41,234 nucleotides of DNA from positions 1-41,234 of the forward strand of contig JAAETM010000288.1 in assembly GCA_024228395.1 (NCBI GenBank), read 5' to 3'. Of the stretch, positions 27,182 through 34,912 are shown one piece after another (the stretch's first letter is position 1; the number at the start of each line of letters is the position of its first letter). The notes beneath the pieces are model-generated. The model did no database searches and was not told the origin of the DNA. It saw nothing but the letters and a program-made list of their open reading frames with translations. This stretch comes from a bacterium. GTDB lineage: Bacteria > Planctomycetota > UBA1135 > GCA-002686595. The position numbers were made by a program, and so were the translations under genes.

Positions 27182-27193
27182 GGGGACATGGTA
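27182..27193 (-). promoter_or_regulatory. Leaderless-type promoter of the oxygenase-like gene
   Basis: On the minus strand TACCAT (27193-27188) is followed by six bases and then the ATG at 27181. This selects ATG 27181 over the upstream TTG. No -35 consensus is visible. Confidence 0.5.
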
Positions 27194-27258
27194 CCCACTT
27201 GCCGCACGCAAATTTTTGAAGATATGGATACGGACGATTCCGATCCCATCCGAGCACG

Positions 27259-27264
27259 TACACT
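27259..27264 (+). promoter_or_regulatory. Possible -10 element of the FAD-protein gene
   Basis: TACACT (27259-27264) would start transcription near 27271 and leave a leader of about 34 bases before the ATG at 27305. A -35 is not clear and no strong Shine-Dalgarno is seen. Confidence 0.3.
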
Positions 27265-27304
27265 GCCAGTTGGGTCAAGCGGGTGTGCACGGCCCCAGCT
27301 CCAC

Positions 27305-28990
27305 ATGACTACTTCCCGGCCCATTCTCCTGCCCGATTCAGACGCCGACCCCGAAGCGGGTGGCATGACCCTGCGAGTACTCGGAATCCCCCTGGAATTG
27401 GGCGCGAGCGACCAGGATCTCAGGCAGCTGGCGGTGCGTCAGGCCGGAGTTCAAGAGCATGATGTTCTGTCCATGCACTGGGTCCGGCGTTCTTTGGATG
27501 CGCGCCGAAACCGAGGTGTTTTCCGCCACGTATGCCATGTGGACCTGGTGATGCGCTCCACGAGGGAGTCGAGTGTGCTCAAGAAAGCCCTGCGGTCTGG
27601 AAGGGTGCGCCATGCGCCGGCTCGGGAGGCCTTGAAACTGCAGGCTGAACCCGGCCTGGATCGCAAGCGCTCGATCGTGGTTGTGGGTAGTGGTCCCGGC
27701 GGCTTCTTTGCGGCCTTGACCTTGGCGCTCAACGGCGCACGCGTGACGATGCTTGAGCGTGGATCCGCCCTGGAGGACCGCCACAGAAAGCTGGTGCCCT
27801 TCCATCGAGGGGGACCCTTGGACCGGGACACCAACCTGCTCTTTGGCGAGGGCGGCGCGGGAACCTATTCCGATGGAAAGTTATATACGCGGGTGCAAGA
27901 CCCGCTGGAATTGGCGATCTTGCAAGAGTTGGTAAGGGCCGGAGCGCCGGAGAATATTCTATTCGATGCGCGTGCCCATATCGGCACCGATCGCTTGCAC
28001 CGGGTTCTGCCACGCTTGCGAGAGCGCCTGGTGGAGGCGGGGGGGGAGATCCTTTGGGACACCCGCTTTGAAGCATTGATTCAGCTGGGTAGCGCTGGGA
28101 AGGACAAGCACATTGCGGCCGTGCGCACGAGTCGTGGGGAGATCCGCTGCGATGGTGTGGTGTTGGCCATCGGGCACAGTGCCCGCGACACTTTCGAGAG
28201 TCTGCACGAGCAAGGGGTTGCCTTCGAGTCCAAGCCGTTTCAATTTGGGGTTCGGGTCGAGCACCCCCAGGAGTTGATCACCAGGGGCCGCTTCGGAGAT
28301 TCGCCCGCCGTGAAGGAGCTGGGACCGGCTTCATACAACCTGGCCCGCAAGGGCACCGATCAGGTGTTGGGTGCACACAGTTTCTGCATGTGCCCTGGTG
28401 GCAAGATCGTTGCGAGCATTTCCGAGGAGGGCATGCTTTGTACAAATGGCATGAGCAACGCAAAACACTCTTCTCCATATGCAAATGCGGCGCTGGTGGC
28501 GACCATCTCTCCGGCAGCTTTTGGTGGTTATGGAGAAGGTCCCTTGGCAGGTTTGGGGTTCCAACGTCACTTTGAGAAAAGCTTCTTCGAAGCCGGTGGG
28601 GGAAACTACAGCGCTCCCGCCCAGCGCATCCCCGACTTCTTGGAAGGGCAAGGATCACGGGGTGAGTTGCGCAGCAGCTACACCTTCCCAGTGATTCCCG
28701 GGAGAATCGACATGCTGCTGCCGCCGGATGTTTGCAAGGCTTTGACCCGTGGGCTCCATTCCTTTGACCGCCAAATCGAGGGATTTGCGGGTGAGGAGGG
28801 GTTGATGGTCGGCCTGGAGAGCCGTAGCTCAAGCCCGGTTCGCATGCCCCGGAATCGGGACACCTTCTGCGCTACTGGTTATTCGAATCTTTTCCCCATT
28901 GGCGAGGGCGCCGGGTTTGCCGGCGGTATCATGAGCGCAGCTATCGACGGCGCCCGTGCCGCCCATGTCCTGCTCCGCTGCGCCAAATGA
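27305..28990 (+). CDS. NAD(P)/FAD-dependent dehydrogenase, COG2509 type
   Basis: The 561-residue flavoprotein has an N-terminal roughly 120-residue domain (about 21-105) that precedes the FAD site in this family. The dinucleotide-binding fold is [18 protein letters not shown] (G128, G130, G133) with the FAD ribose acid in MLERG. Further family motifs are [37 protein letters not shown] and the C-terminal FAD loop [21 protein letters not shown]. The reaction is not established for this group. The ATG at 27305 is chosen; in-frame ATG 27365 is an alternative. panB follows after 22 bases. Confidence 0.85.
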   Translation: MTTSRPILLPDSDADPEAGGMTLRVLGIPLELGASDQDLRQLAVRQAGVQEHDVLSMHWVRRSLDARRNRGVFRHVCHVDLVMRSTRESSVLKKALRSGRVRHAPAREALKLQAEPGLDRKRSIVVVGSGPGGFFAALTLALNGARVTMLERGSALEDRHRKLVPFHRGGPLDRDTNLLFGEGGAGTYSDGKLYTRVQDPLELAILQELVRAGAPENILFDARAHIGTDRLHRVLPRLRERLVEAGGEILWDTRFEALIQLGSAGKDKHIAAVRTSRGEIRCDGVVLAIGHSARDTFESLHEQGVAFESKPFQFGVRVEHPQELITRGRFGDSPAVKELGPASYNLARKGTDQVLGAHSFCMCPGGKIVASISEEGMLCTNGMSNAKHSSPYANAALVATISPAAFGGYGEGPLAGLGFQRHFEKSFFEAGGGNYSAPAQRIPDFLEGQGSRGELRSSYTFPVIPGRIDMLLPPDVCKALTRGLHSFDRQIEGFAGEEGLMVGLESRSSSPVRMPRNRDTFCATGYSNLFPIGEGAGFAGGIMSAAIDGARAAHVLLRCAK

Positions 28991-29012
28991 TCCTTCAAGC
29001 AATAGAGACACT

Positions 29013-29837
29013 ATGAGTAAACAACCGGCTTGGGATGACCGTAAGGTCACGACACACCGCCTGATGGAAATGAAGCAGAGCGGCATGAAGATCGCCGCTT
29101 TGACGGCATACGATGCAACCATGGCCGAGCTCCTGGACAATGCGGGGGTGGACCTGTTGCTCGTGGGGGACTCGGTGGCCATGGTCGTGCAGGGACTGGA
29201 TACCACGGTTACGGTCACCTTGGAAATGATGCTCTACCACGCGACTTTGGTTCGACGCGGAGTGAAGCGTGCACTCGTGGTGGGCGACCTGCCTTTCATG
29301 AGCTACCAGATCAACTCCGACGAAGCGCTGCGCAATGCTGGACGCATGGTAAAAGAAGCGGGTGTTGAAGCTGTCAAACTCGAAGGGGGCAAAGTGATTT
29401 GTGAAACGGTGCGCCGTATTGTGGATGTGGGCATTCCCGTCATGGGACACTTGGGCTTGACGCCCCAGTCTATCCATAAGTTTGGAACCTATCAGGTGCG
29501 TGCTCGAGATCAGCAAGAGGCGGACGAGCTGCGACGGGATGCCGAGAGCTTGGAAGAAGCCGGCGCCTTTTCGATCGTGCTAGAAAAAGTCCCCGCGGAC
29601 CTGGCTGCTCAGGTCGCCAGCGAACGCGAAATTCCGATAGTCGGCATAGGTGCCGGCCCAAATTGCGATGGACAGATCCTTGTTTCCCACGACATGCTCG
29701 GTCTGTACACGCGCTTCAAACCCCGCTTCGTGCGGCGCTATGCCACAATTGCCGAAAATATGACAAGCGCCTTTGCTGATTATGTTGCCGATGTGCGGGA
29801 CGGACAATTCCCCGCGATGGACGAGAGCTACGAGTAG
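29013..29837 (+). CDS. panB: 3-methyl-2-oxobutanoate hydroxymethyltransferase
   Basis: PanB makes ketopantoate, the first committed step to pantothenate and coenzyme A. The 274-residue TIM barrel has [53 protein letters not shown] (catalytic and metal-binding region), [11 protein letters not shown] and [15 protein letters not shown]. The ATG at 29013 is chosen because it places the [11 protein letters not shown] start as in the family; an in-frame start at 28956 would overlap the FAD gene. panC and panD are not in the window. Confidence 0.96.
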   Translation: MSKQPAWDDRKVTTHRLMEMKQSGMKIAALTAYDATMAELLDNAGVDLLLVGDSVAMVVQGLDTTVTVTLEMMLYHATLVRRGVKRALVVGDLPFMSYQINSDEALRNAGRMVKEAGVEAVKLEGGKVICETVRRIVDVGIPVMGHLGLTPQSIHKFGTYQVRARDQQEADELRRDAESLEEAGAFSIVLEKVPADLAAQVASEREIPIVGIGAGPNCDGQILVSHDMLGLYTRFKPRFVRRYATIAENMTSAFADYVADVRDGQFPAMDESYE

Positions 29838-30010
29838 GAGTCCTCGATTTCAACTTGGGGCAGGACTGGAAGAAATTTTCCGTGCCCCCTGGTGGGAACG
29901 GGAACGGGTTTTGGAATTGGGCTTCATGGGCTTGTCTGGGGAGGACGAAAGTGTTTGCAGCGACATCGGTATTTCAGCCGATCCCTATCTCCTCCAGATC
30001 CCCTACTACA

Positions 30011-30385
30011 ATGACCAAACTGATGATTGTCGACGACTCGTCGACCATGCGGAAAATTATAATGCGGGTTCTACGCCAGGCCGAAATCTCCGTGGACGCG
30101 ATCCTCGAAGCAGGTAATGGCATAGAAGCCCTTGAGCAGTTGGCTGCAAATGATGATATTGGCATCATTCTTTCCGACGTAAACATGCCCGAAATGAACG
30201 GCCTCGAGCTGGTCAAAAAGGTGCGCGAGTCCAAGGACTCTAGCGAACTTCCTATCATCATGGTGACCACCGAAGGTGGCGATGCCATGCGTGAGCAGGC
30301 GATTGGTGAAGGTGCCAATGGTTACATCTGCAAGCCTTTCACCCCTGACACTGTGAGTGCAGCACTCGAGCCCTTCATCAAATGA
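30011..30385 (+). CDS. CheY-like single-domain response regulator
   Basis: The 124-residue receiver domain has no output domain. All phosphorylation residues are present: acidic pair D8-D9 in IVDDSST, phospho-acceptor D56 in LSDVNMPEMNG, T86 in MVTTEGG and K108 in CKPF. The sequence is close to chemotaxis CheY proteins. The ATG at 30011 is chosen because the receiver fold starts there; an in-frame extension to 29855 has no recognisable content. The stop overlaps the next gene, a CheX-like phosphatase that could dephosphorylate it. No CheA or receptor gene is nearby. Confidence 0.92.
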   Translation: MTKLMIVDDSSTMRKIIMRVLRQAEISVDAILEAGNGIEALEQLAANDDIGIILSDVNMPEMNGLELVKKVRESKDSSELPIIMVTTEGGDAMREQAIGEGANGYICKPFTPDTVSAALEPFIK

Positions 30386-30909
30386 GTCCTGAAGACCAAG
30401 TCGACTCAGGCACGGCCAAAAGCCTGAACCTAACCGACGAGGAGCTTCTAGCCATCCTCCGTGAGGGAGCGGAGGAGGTATTTATGATGTTGGGTGCCGT
30501 GGGCGAGCTCGTCGAAAATGAGGGGCTCCAGATTGCTGAGGGTGCTACCTCAGCTGCTTTCATCGCCGACATCGCCTATGAAGTGGTGGTAGGTTTCAGT
30601 GGCCCATTGGAAGGTGTGGTCGTCATGCGTTGCCAGGAATCCTGCGCCAATAGCATCACGCGCGGCATGCTGATGATGGAAGAAGGTGAACCCGTAGCAC
30701 AAGAGGACATCCGTGATGCCCTCGGTGAGTGCACCAACATGCTCGGTGGCTTCTTCAAGCGCCAGGCCCTGGATCCCACCGGGACCTTTCAGCTGGGAAT
30801 CCCCAAGATCGAGGAATACGTGGCCGCCGGAAACCATACGGAGCAAGGTAGCCTTGTCTATGAATTGAGTGACAGTCAAGCCTCTGTTGAAGTTTGGCTG
30901 GGTAACTAG
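30382..30909 (+). CDS. CheX-like phosphatase domain protein (first of two)
   Basis: This 175-residue cytoplasmic protein of the CheC/CheX/FliY fold carries one ExxN catalytic motif, E116 and N119 in DALGECTNMLGGFFKR. In CheX this pair removes phosphate from CheY. The preceding segment (VVGFSGPLEGVVVMRCQE) is the usual first beta-layer. ATG overlaps the cheY stop (ATGA), which implies coupled synthesis and a matched partner. The N-terminal 30 residues are acidic and variable. Confidence 0.8.
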   Translation: MSPEDQVDSGTAKSLNLTDEELLAILREGAEEVFMMLGAVGELVENEGLQIAEGATSAAFIADIAYEVVVGFSGPLEGVVVMRCQESCANSITRGMLMMEEGEPVAQEDIRDALGECTNMLGGFFKRQALDPTGTFQLGIPKIEEYVAAGNHTEQGSLVYELSDSQASVEVWLGN

Positions 30910-30923
30910 GGATAGCACGTCGC

Positions 30924-30953
30924 ATGCCGAAAGCAGGACTCTGCTTTCGGCAT
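30924..30953. promoter_or_regulatory. Perfect hairpin between the two CheX-like genes
   Basis: Arms 30924-30936 and 30941-30953 form a perfect 13-bp stem with loop GACT. No T run follows. It lies 14 bases after the first CheX-like stop and 26 before the second start, so it could be an mRNA processing, stability or attenuation element. Confidence 0.6.
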
Positions 30954-30979
30954 AACTCCCGTCCCAACGAAAACAAGAT

Positions 30980-31558
30980 ATGGCCCCGGAAGCAACCGAA
31001 AGAGAATCCCAGTGCGTGGAAGAGATCTTCCAGCGCGTGTGCGGCGACCTTTCCATGATCGCAGACCGCGAGATGGAGGTGAAGGAGGTGGAAACTGAGA
31101 TATTGGATCATCGACCCGCAGGCAAGGGCAAAATCCACATCTCATTCCGCCTGGGGTTTTCCCAAGGCGATGAGGTTTTGCATGGTTGCATGTTGCTGCC
31201 CTTGGCGGATGCAATCACGTTGGCTTGCAGCCTGATGATGATCCCTGAAAACGTGATCGAGCAAACCCGCACGCAGAACACGTTGGACGCAACCACAAAG
31301 GACGCCATGCTGGAAGTTGGCAACTTCATTTGCGGTGCCACGGACGCAGCATTTAGGGCCTTGGGCGCAGAACTCAAAGTCGTCTTTGAGGGCTGCCAAG
31401 GGGTCAAGCCCGGCATCCGCCCCGCCCTGCTTTATAATGAGGGCGTTGAACTAATCGTGGGTCTAGCAGACATCGCGCAGGGAGGGTTTGGCAACGACAC
31501 CCACGTGCTCATGATGCCTAAGCTGAAGGCCACCGAAATCGCGGAAGAGGATGAATGA
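30980..31558 (+). CDS. CheX-like phosphatase domain protein (second of two)
   Basis: The 192-residue protein of the CheC/CheX fold has one ExxN motif, E112 and N115 in AMLEVGNFICGATDAAF. Features flanking it differ from the first copy: a longer acidic N-terminus and a fuller beta sheet (GKIHISFRLGFSQGDEVLHGCMLLPL). It shares little sequence with the first copy outside the motif, so it is a diverged paralogue or distinct subfamily. It is the last gene of the cheY cluster and ends at a strong terminator. Its target could be the same CheY or another response regulator. Confidence 0.72.
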   Translation: MAPEATERESQCVEEIFQRVCGDLSMIADREMEVKEVETEILDHRPAGKGKIHISFRLGFSQGDEVLHGCMLLPLADAITLACSLMMIPENVIEQTRTQNTLDATTKDAMLEVGNFICGATDAAFRALGAELKVVFEGCQGVKPGIRPALLYNEGVELIVGLADIAQGGFGNDTHVLMMPKLKATEIAEEDE

Positions 31559-31592
31559 TCCTGGTAGTTTGCGACGTTGAGGCTCAGTTTTC

Positions 31593-31625
31593 AAAAAAAG
31601 GCGGCCCTACGGGCCGCCTTTTTTT
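31593..31625. terminator. Strong bidirectional terminator
   Basis: A GC stem GGCGGCCC/GGGCCGCC with loop TAC is flanked by seven A on the left and seven T on the right (31593-31625). It can stop both the cheY cluster and the convergent S1-domain gene. Confidence 0.95.
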
Positions 31626-31648
31626 GTGAAGTCGCCAGTCGGATCCAG

Positions 31649-32860
31649 CTACTTCTTGGATGGGTCCATGGCCTTCTTGAAGAGGTCCCCAAGGCTGGTG
31701 CCCAAGGCCCCCTGGCTAGGTTTCGCGAGTGCTTCATCAATGACGGAGCAATCCACGGAATCTTCAGAACCGATCACGGCGCCGCGGGAATCCAGACGGG
31801 AAAGGGAGATACGCTTGGAGCCGGGTTCAATGGCGCTGATACGCACGCTGACCTCTTCACCCATGGACAGTACGGCGCCCACATTCTTGATGCGCTCACG
31901 GCCCAGTTGTGAAACATGCAGCAGGCCTTCCAGGCCAGGCTCCAGTTCGATGAAAGCTCCAAAGTCTGCGATGCGTGTGACCTTTCCGGTGACCACGGAA
32001 TCCTCACGGTACTTGTGCTGAACATCATCCCACGGATCCGGCTCGAGCTGCTTGACGCCCAGTCCAATTCGACGACCGCCGTCCTTGATCTCTAGGATTT
32101 TGACTTGCAGTTCTTGTCCCACTGCGAGCACCTCGGATACGTTCTCGACGCGCTGGCGTGAGATGTTGGATACGTGCAGTAGCCCTTCAATGCCACCGTT
32201 CAATTTGACGAATGCGCCAAAGGATTCGATGCGGGTGACCTTGCCGGTGACCACGGTGCCGGGAACAAGGCTGCCTGCGGCGTCCTTCATGGCCTCCATT
32301 TGTTCGGCTTCTTGCACGCGTCGGCGGGAGAGCAAAACACGGTTGCGTGAGCGATCGATCTCAAGCACTTCCGCGGTCAAGGTGGCACCGATGTGGCTTG
32401 AGATTTCTTCGTCCCGATCCGTACTGACTTGACTGGAGGGCATGAACGCTTCGTTCTTGCCGATCTTGAGGGTCAAGCCGCCTTGGTTTTGGCCCGTGAC
32501 GCGGGCCTTGACCAAGGAGCCAACCTCAAGGTCCTCCCAGGCTGCGAGTTCCTGGGCCGCACGCATGGAAACGATCCAAAGTCCATCCTCCTGGCCATGC
32601 AGAACAAAACGGTGTTTGTCACCGGGCTCCGGTTTGGTTTCAAATTCGGACAGGGCACAAGCCCCTTGCATCTGGGGGCCGAGCTCCACGATCACATCGT
32701 CACCGCTGACGCCGACCACGACGCCTTCGTACAGCCGGGCTCCGCCCTTGCCCGTAGGCTGGGGAGATTCCTTGGACATGTCCATATCCTGCAGGTTGAC
32801 ACCGGCCAGGGCGTTTTCAATTTCTTTGTCCAGAGGGTTCTGGTTGGGATCGCTACTCAT
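31649..32860 (-). CDS. Four-S1-domain RNA-binding protein, ribosomal protein S1-like
   Basis: The 403-residue protein contains four S1 repeats at about 43-100, 112-178, 200-268 and 287-355. The third and fourth are the most typical (GKVTRIESFGAFVKL, GLLHVSNIS; GKVTRIADFGAFIEL, GLLHVSQLG). The N-terminus is acidic. Bacterial S1 proteins bring mRNA to the 30S subunit. With four rather than six repeats this could be the S1 of this lineage or a paralogue; a whole-genome check for another rpsA would decide. The start is ATG 32860, with weak Shine-Dalgarno-like CGGAAA and TATATC as a possible -10 about 16 bases upstream. It converges on the terminator shared with the cheY cluster. Confidence 0.85.
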   Translation of the reverse strand: MSSDPNQNPLDKEIENALAGVNLQDMDMSKESPQPTGKGGARLYEGVVVGVSGDDVIVELGPQMQGACALSEFETKPEPGDKHRFVLHGQEDGLWIVSMRAAQELAAWEDLEVGSLVKARVTGQNQGGLTLKIGKNEAFMPSSQVSTDRDEEISSHIGATLTAEVLEIDRSRNRVLLSRRRVQEAEQMEAMKDAAGSLVPGTVVTGKVTRIESFGAFVKLNGGIEGLLHVSNISRQRVENVSEVLAVGQELQVKILEIKDGGRRIGLGVKQLEPDPWDDVQHKYREDSVVTGKVTRIADFGAFIELEPGLEGLLHVSQLGRERIKNVGAVLSMGEEVSVRISAIEPGSKRISLSRLDSRGAVIGSEDSVDCSVIDEALAKPSQGALGTSLGDLFKKAMDPSKK

Positions 32861-33033
32861 TTTTCCGTTCGGGTTTGATATATGCCGTCCGTGGCATGGG
32901 GGGGCAAATGTGCACCCCTAATTCGGACCTTGATTGTGTGCCTCGGGGGCACTTAGGGAAGCCCTGGAGTGGGATTTTCGACTTTTTGGGAGCAAACTCT
33001 TCCAGCGGGCTGGCTTGGCGCGGAAGTCTGACC

Positions 33034-33804
33034 CTACTGGGAAGGGTCCAAGGGGCGATGCAGGTCCCGCGTACTGGCTTGGTCCGTGGGCCAAAGGACC
33101 ATTTCGCCCACGTTGACATGGGGCGGGCGAGTTACCGCATACAGGATGGCATCGGCGACATCTTCGGGGCGTAGCGGGGTCATGCCTCGATAAACCGCTT
33201 CGGCGGCGGCGTGGTCGCCCGAAAGCCGTACAACTGAGAAATTTGTCTCGACCATGCCGGGATCCACGGTCGTGAACCGGATGCCCTGCCCCACGGTGTC
33301 CAGGCGCAGGGCGTCATAAATCGCTTTGACCGCATGTTTGGTCGCATTGTAAACGTTGCCACCGGGGTAAACCTGTCGACCGGCCACGCTACCCAGTAGG
33401 ACCATATCGCCGCCCTTGCGCTCCAACAGCCCGGGCAGGGTGGCATGCACCGTGTGCAGAATACCCTTCACGTTGGTGTCGATCATCTTGTCCCAATCGG
33501 CGGGTTTGCCCGCCTGCAAAGGCCCGACTCCGACCCCCAAGCCCGCGTTGCACACAATCAGGTCAGGGTCGTGGCCTTCTAGCGCACGCTCGACACCTTC
33601 CGCATTGCGCACGTCCATCACAAGGACCTGGGCGTCCGCGATGGACCCGGCCAATTCCGTCAGCTTGTCCTCGCTCCTGGCGGCTAGCAAAACGCCGGCG
33701 CCATGTTCGGCAAGAGCGAGGGCCGTGGCGCGTCCGATTCCGGAGGAAGCACCGGTGACAAGGGCCGTTCGGCCTGCGAGGGGCTGGGCAGTATTGGGTT
33801 GCAT
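33034..33804 (-). CDS. Short-chain dehydrogenase/reductase
   Basis: The 256-residue classical SDR has the cofactor loop TGASSGIG, DVRNAEG, the NAG motif in IVCNAGLG, the catalytic serine in LGSVAGR, and Tyr/Lys in YNATK. The C-terminus (VNVGEMVLWPTDQ) resembles YdfG-type 3-hydroxyacid dehydrogenases. NADP preference is likely from the ARSEDK segment, but the substrate is unknown. The ATG at 33804 is chosen because TACAAT lies exactly six bases before it; longer in-frame starts run through the neighbouring gene. It diverges from the OsmC-like gene over only 36 bases. Confidence 0.9.
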   Translation of the reverse strand: MQPNTAQPLAGRTALVTGASSGIGRATALALAEHGAGVLLAARSEDKLTELAGSIADAQVLVMDVRNAEGVERALEGHDPDLIVCNAGLGVGVGPLQAGKPADWDKMIDTNVKGILHTVHATLPGLLERKGGDMVLLGSVAGRQVYPGGNVYNATKHAVKAIYDALRLDTVGQGIRFTTVDPGMVETNFSVVRLSGDHAAAEAVYRGMTPLRPEDVADAILYAVTRPPHVNVGEMVLWPTDQASTRDLHRPLDPSQ

Positions 33805-33816
33805 GGGAACATTGTA
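33805..33816 (-). promoter_or_regulatory. Leaderless-type promoter of the SDR gene
   Basis: On the minus strand TACAAT (33816-33811) is followed by six bases and then the ATG at 33804. It lies inside the 36-bp divergent gap shared with the OsmC-like gene. Confidence 0.6.
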
Positions 33817-33828
33817 CGCCGCGCACCC

Positions 33829-33840
33829 TATACTGCGGAG
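33829..33840 (+). promoter_or_regulatory. Leaderless-type promoter of the OsmC-like gene
   Basis: TATACT (33829-33834), one base from the -10 consensus, is followed by six bases and then the ATG at 33841. Any -35 would overlap the SDR -10 on the other strand. Confidence 0.6.
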
Positions 33841-34251
33841 ATGGTGCAAAGCAAAATCAGATATCAGGGCCAGTTGAGAACCCAGGCGACCCACGGGCCT
33901 TCGGGCTCATCCATCATCACGGATGCCCCCTTGGACAACCGCGGCAAGGGGCAAGCGTTTTCCCCCACGGATCTGGTGGGAGTGGCCTTGGGTTCCTGCG
34001 TTTTGACCCTGATGGGGATCACAGCCCAAGACAACGGTTGGGAGATGGATGGTGCCGAGGTTGCCGTTTCTAAAAAGATGAAGGCTGAACCCATGCGGCA
34101 CATCGCACGCTTGGATGTGGCCTTGAGCATTCCCGGTGAATGGAGCAGCGGGCAGCGCGAAACCTTGGAAGCAAGCGCCAGAGGCTGCCCCGTCATGGCC
34201 AGCCTGGGGGATCGCGTTCAGGTTCAGATGTCCTTTGCTTGGGGAGCTTGA
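33841..34251 (+). CDS. OsmC/Ohr-family protein
   Basis: The 136-residue protein has the two conserved cysteines of the OsmC fold: C53 in VALGSCVLT and C116 in ARGCPVMAS. OsmC/Ohr proteins reduce organic hydroperoxides. The shortened C-terminal sheet suggests the YhfA-like OsmC subgroup, so the oxidant is uncertain. ATG 33841 is supported by TATACT six bases upstream; in-frame starts further upstream would run through the divergent SDR gene. The O-methyltransferase gene begins two bases after the stop. Confidence 0.9.
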   Translation: MVQSKIRYQGQLRTQATHGPSGSSIITDAPLDNRGKGQAFSPTDLVGVALGSCVLTLMGITAQDNGWEMDGAEVAVSKKMKAEPMRHIARLDVALSIPGEWSSGQRETLEASARGCPVMASLGDRVQVQMSFAWGA

Positions 34252-34253
34252 AA

Positions 34254-34904
34254 ATGTCCCATACCTCCACACAGGTCGGCGCCGAGCACTTTCAATATCT
34301 TGCGCAGCGCACGGCGGGGGACGATGCTTTCCTCGTGCAGCTCAAGGCCGCTGCGATTCAGGCCGGCATCCCGGCGATCCAAGTTGCGCCGGAGCAGATC
34401 TCCCTGCTCGCCATTCTCCTGCGCCTGATCTCCGCAGAACAGGTGGTCGAGGTCGGCACCTTGGCGGGTTATTCCGCGATTGGCATGGCCCGCGCCCTGC
34501 CCGCCGATGCACGCTTGCTGACCATCGAATATTCGCCCAAGCATGCTGAGTTTGCGGCGACGTGGGTTGCAAAGAGTGACGTGGCCCAAGTGGTGGAAGT
34601 GGTGCAGGGAAGCGGGCAGAATATTCTGCCCACCCTGCCCGATGACTCCATCGACGCCGTATTCCTGGATGCGGACAAAGCCGGCTACCCCGCGTACTTG
34701 CGAGAGGCCATGCGCTTCGTGCGTCCAGGCGGCCTCATCATGGCCGACAATGCTTTTGCCTTTGGACAGCTATTCGATGAGAAACCCACCGACCCGGAGG
34801 TCGGGGCGGTCAGAGCTTTCAACGATTTCATCCCCACGATCGAGGGTCTCAAGGCGGTCATCGTGCCCATTGGCGATGGGTTGTGGGTCGGCGTCAAAGA
34901 ATAG
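34254..34904 (+). CDS. SAM-dependent O-methyltransferase, family 3
   Basis: The 216-residue protein resembles caffeoyl-CoA/catechol-type O-methyltransferases. Motif I is VVEVGTLAGYSAIGMA, the acidic LLTIEYSPKHAEFA follows strand 2, and VFLDADKAGYPAYL plus IMADNAFAFG hold the usual metal-binding acids and Asn. It starts two bases after the OsmC-like gene, so both are probably on one leaderless transcript. The substrate is unknown. It converges with the TMTC-like gene, eight bases apart. Confidence 0.88.
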   Translation: MSHTSTQVGAEHFQYLAQRTAGDDAFLVQLKAAAIQAGIPAIQVAPEQISLLAILLRLISAEQVVEVGTLAGYSAIGMARALPADARLLTIEYSPKHAEFAATWVAKSDVAQVVEVVQGSGQNILPTLPDDSIDAVFLDADKAGYPAYLREAMRFVRPGGLIMADNAFAFGQLFDEKPTDPEVGAVRAFNDFIPTIEGLKAVIVPIGDGLWVGVKE

Positions 34905-34912
34905 GCGAAACC

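Noticed and set aside
29855..30010. N-terminal extension of the CheY-like protein
   Set aside because: The extension has no recognisable content, and receiver domains start directly at MTKLMIVDD.
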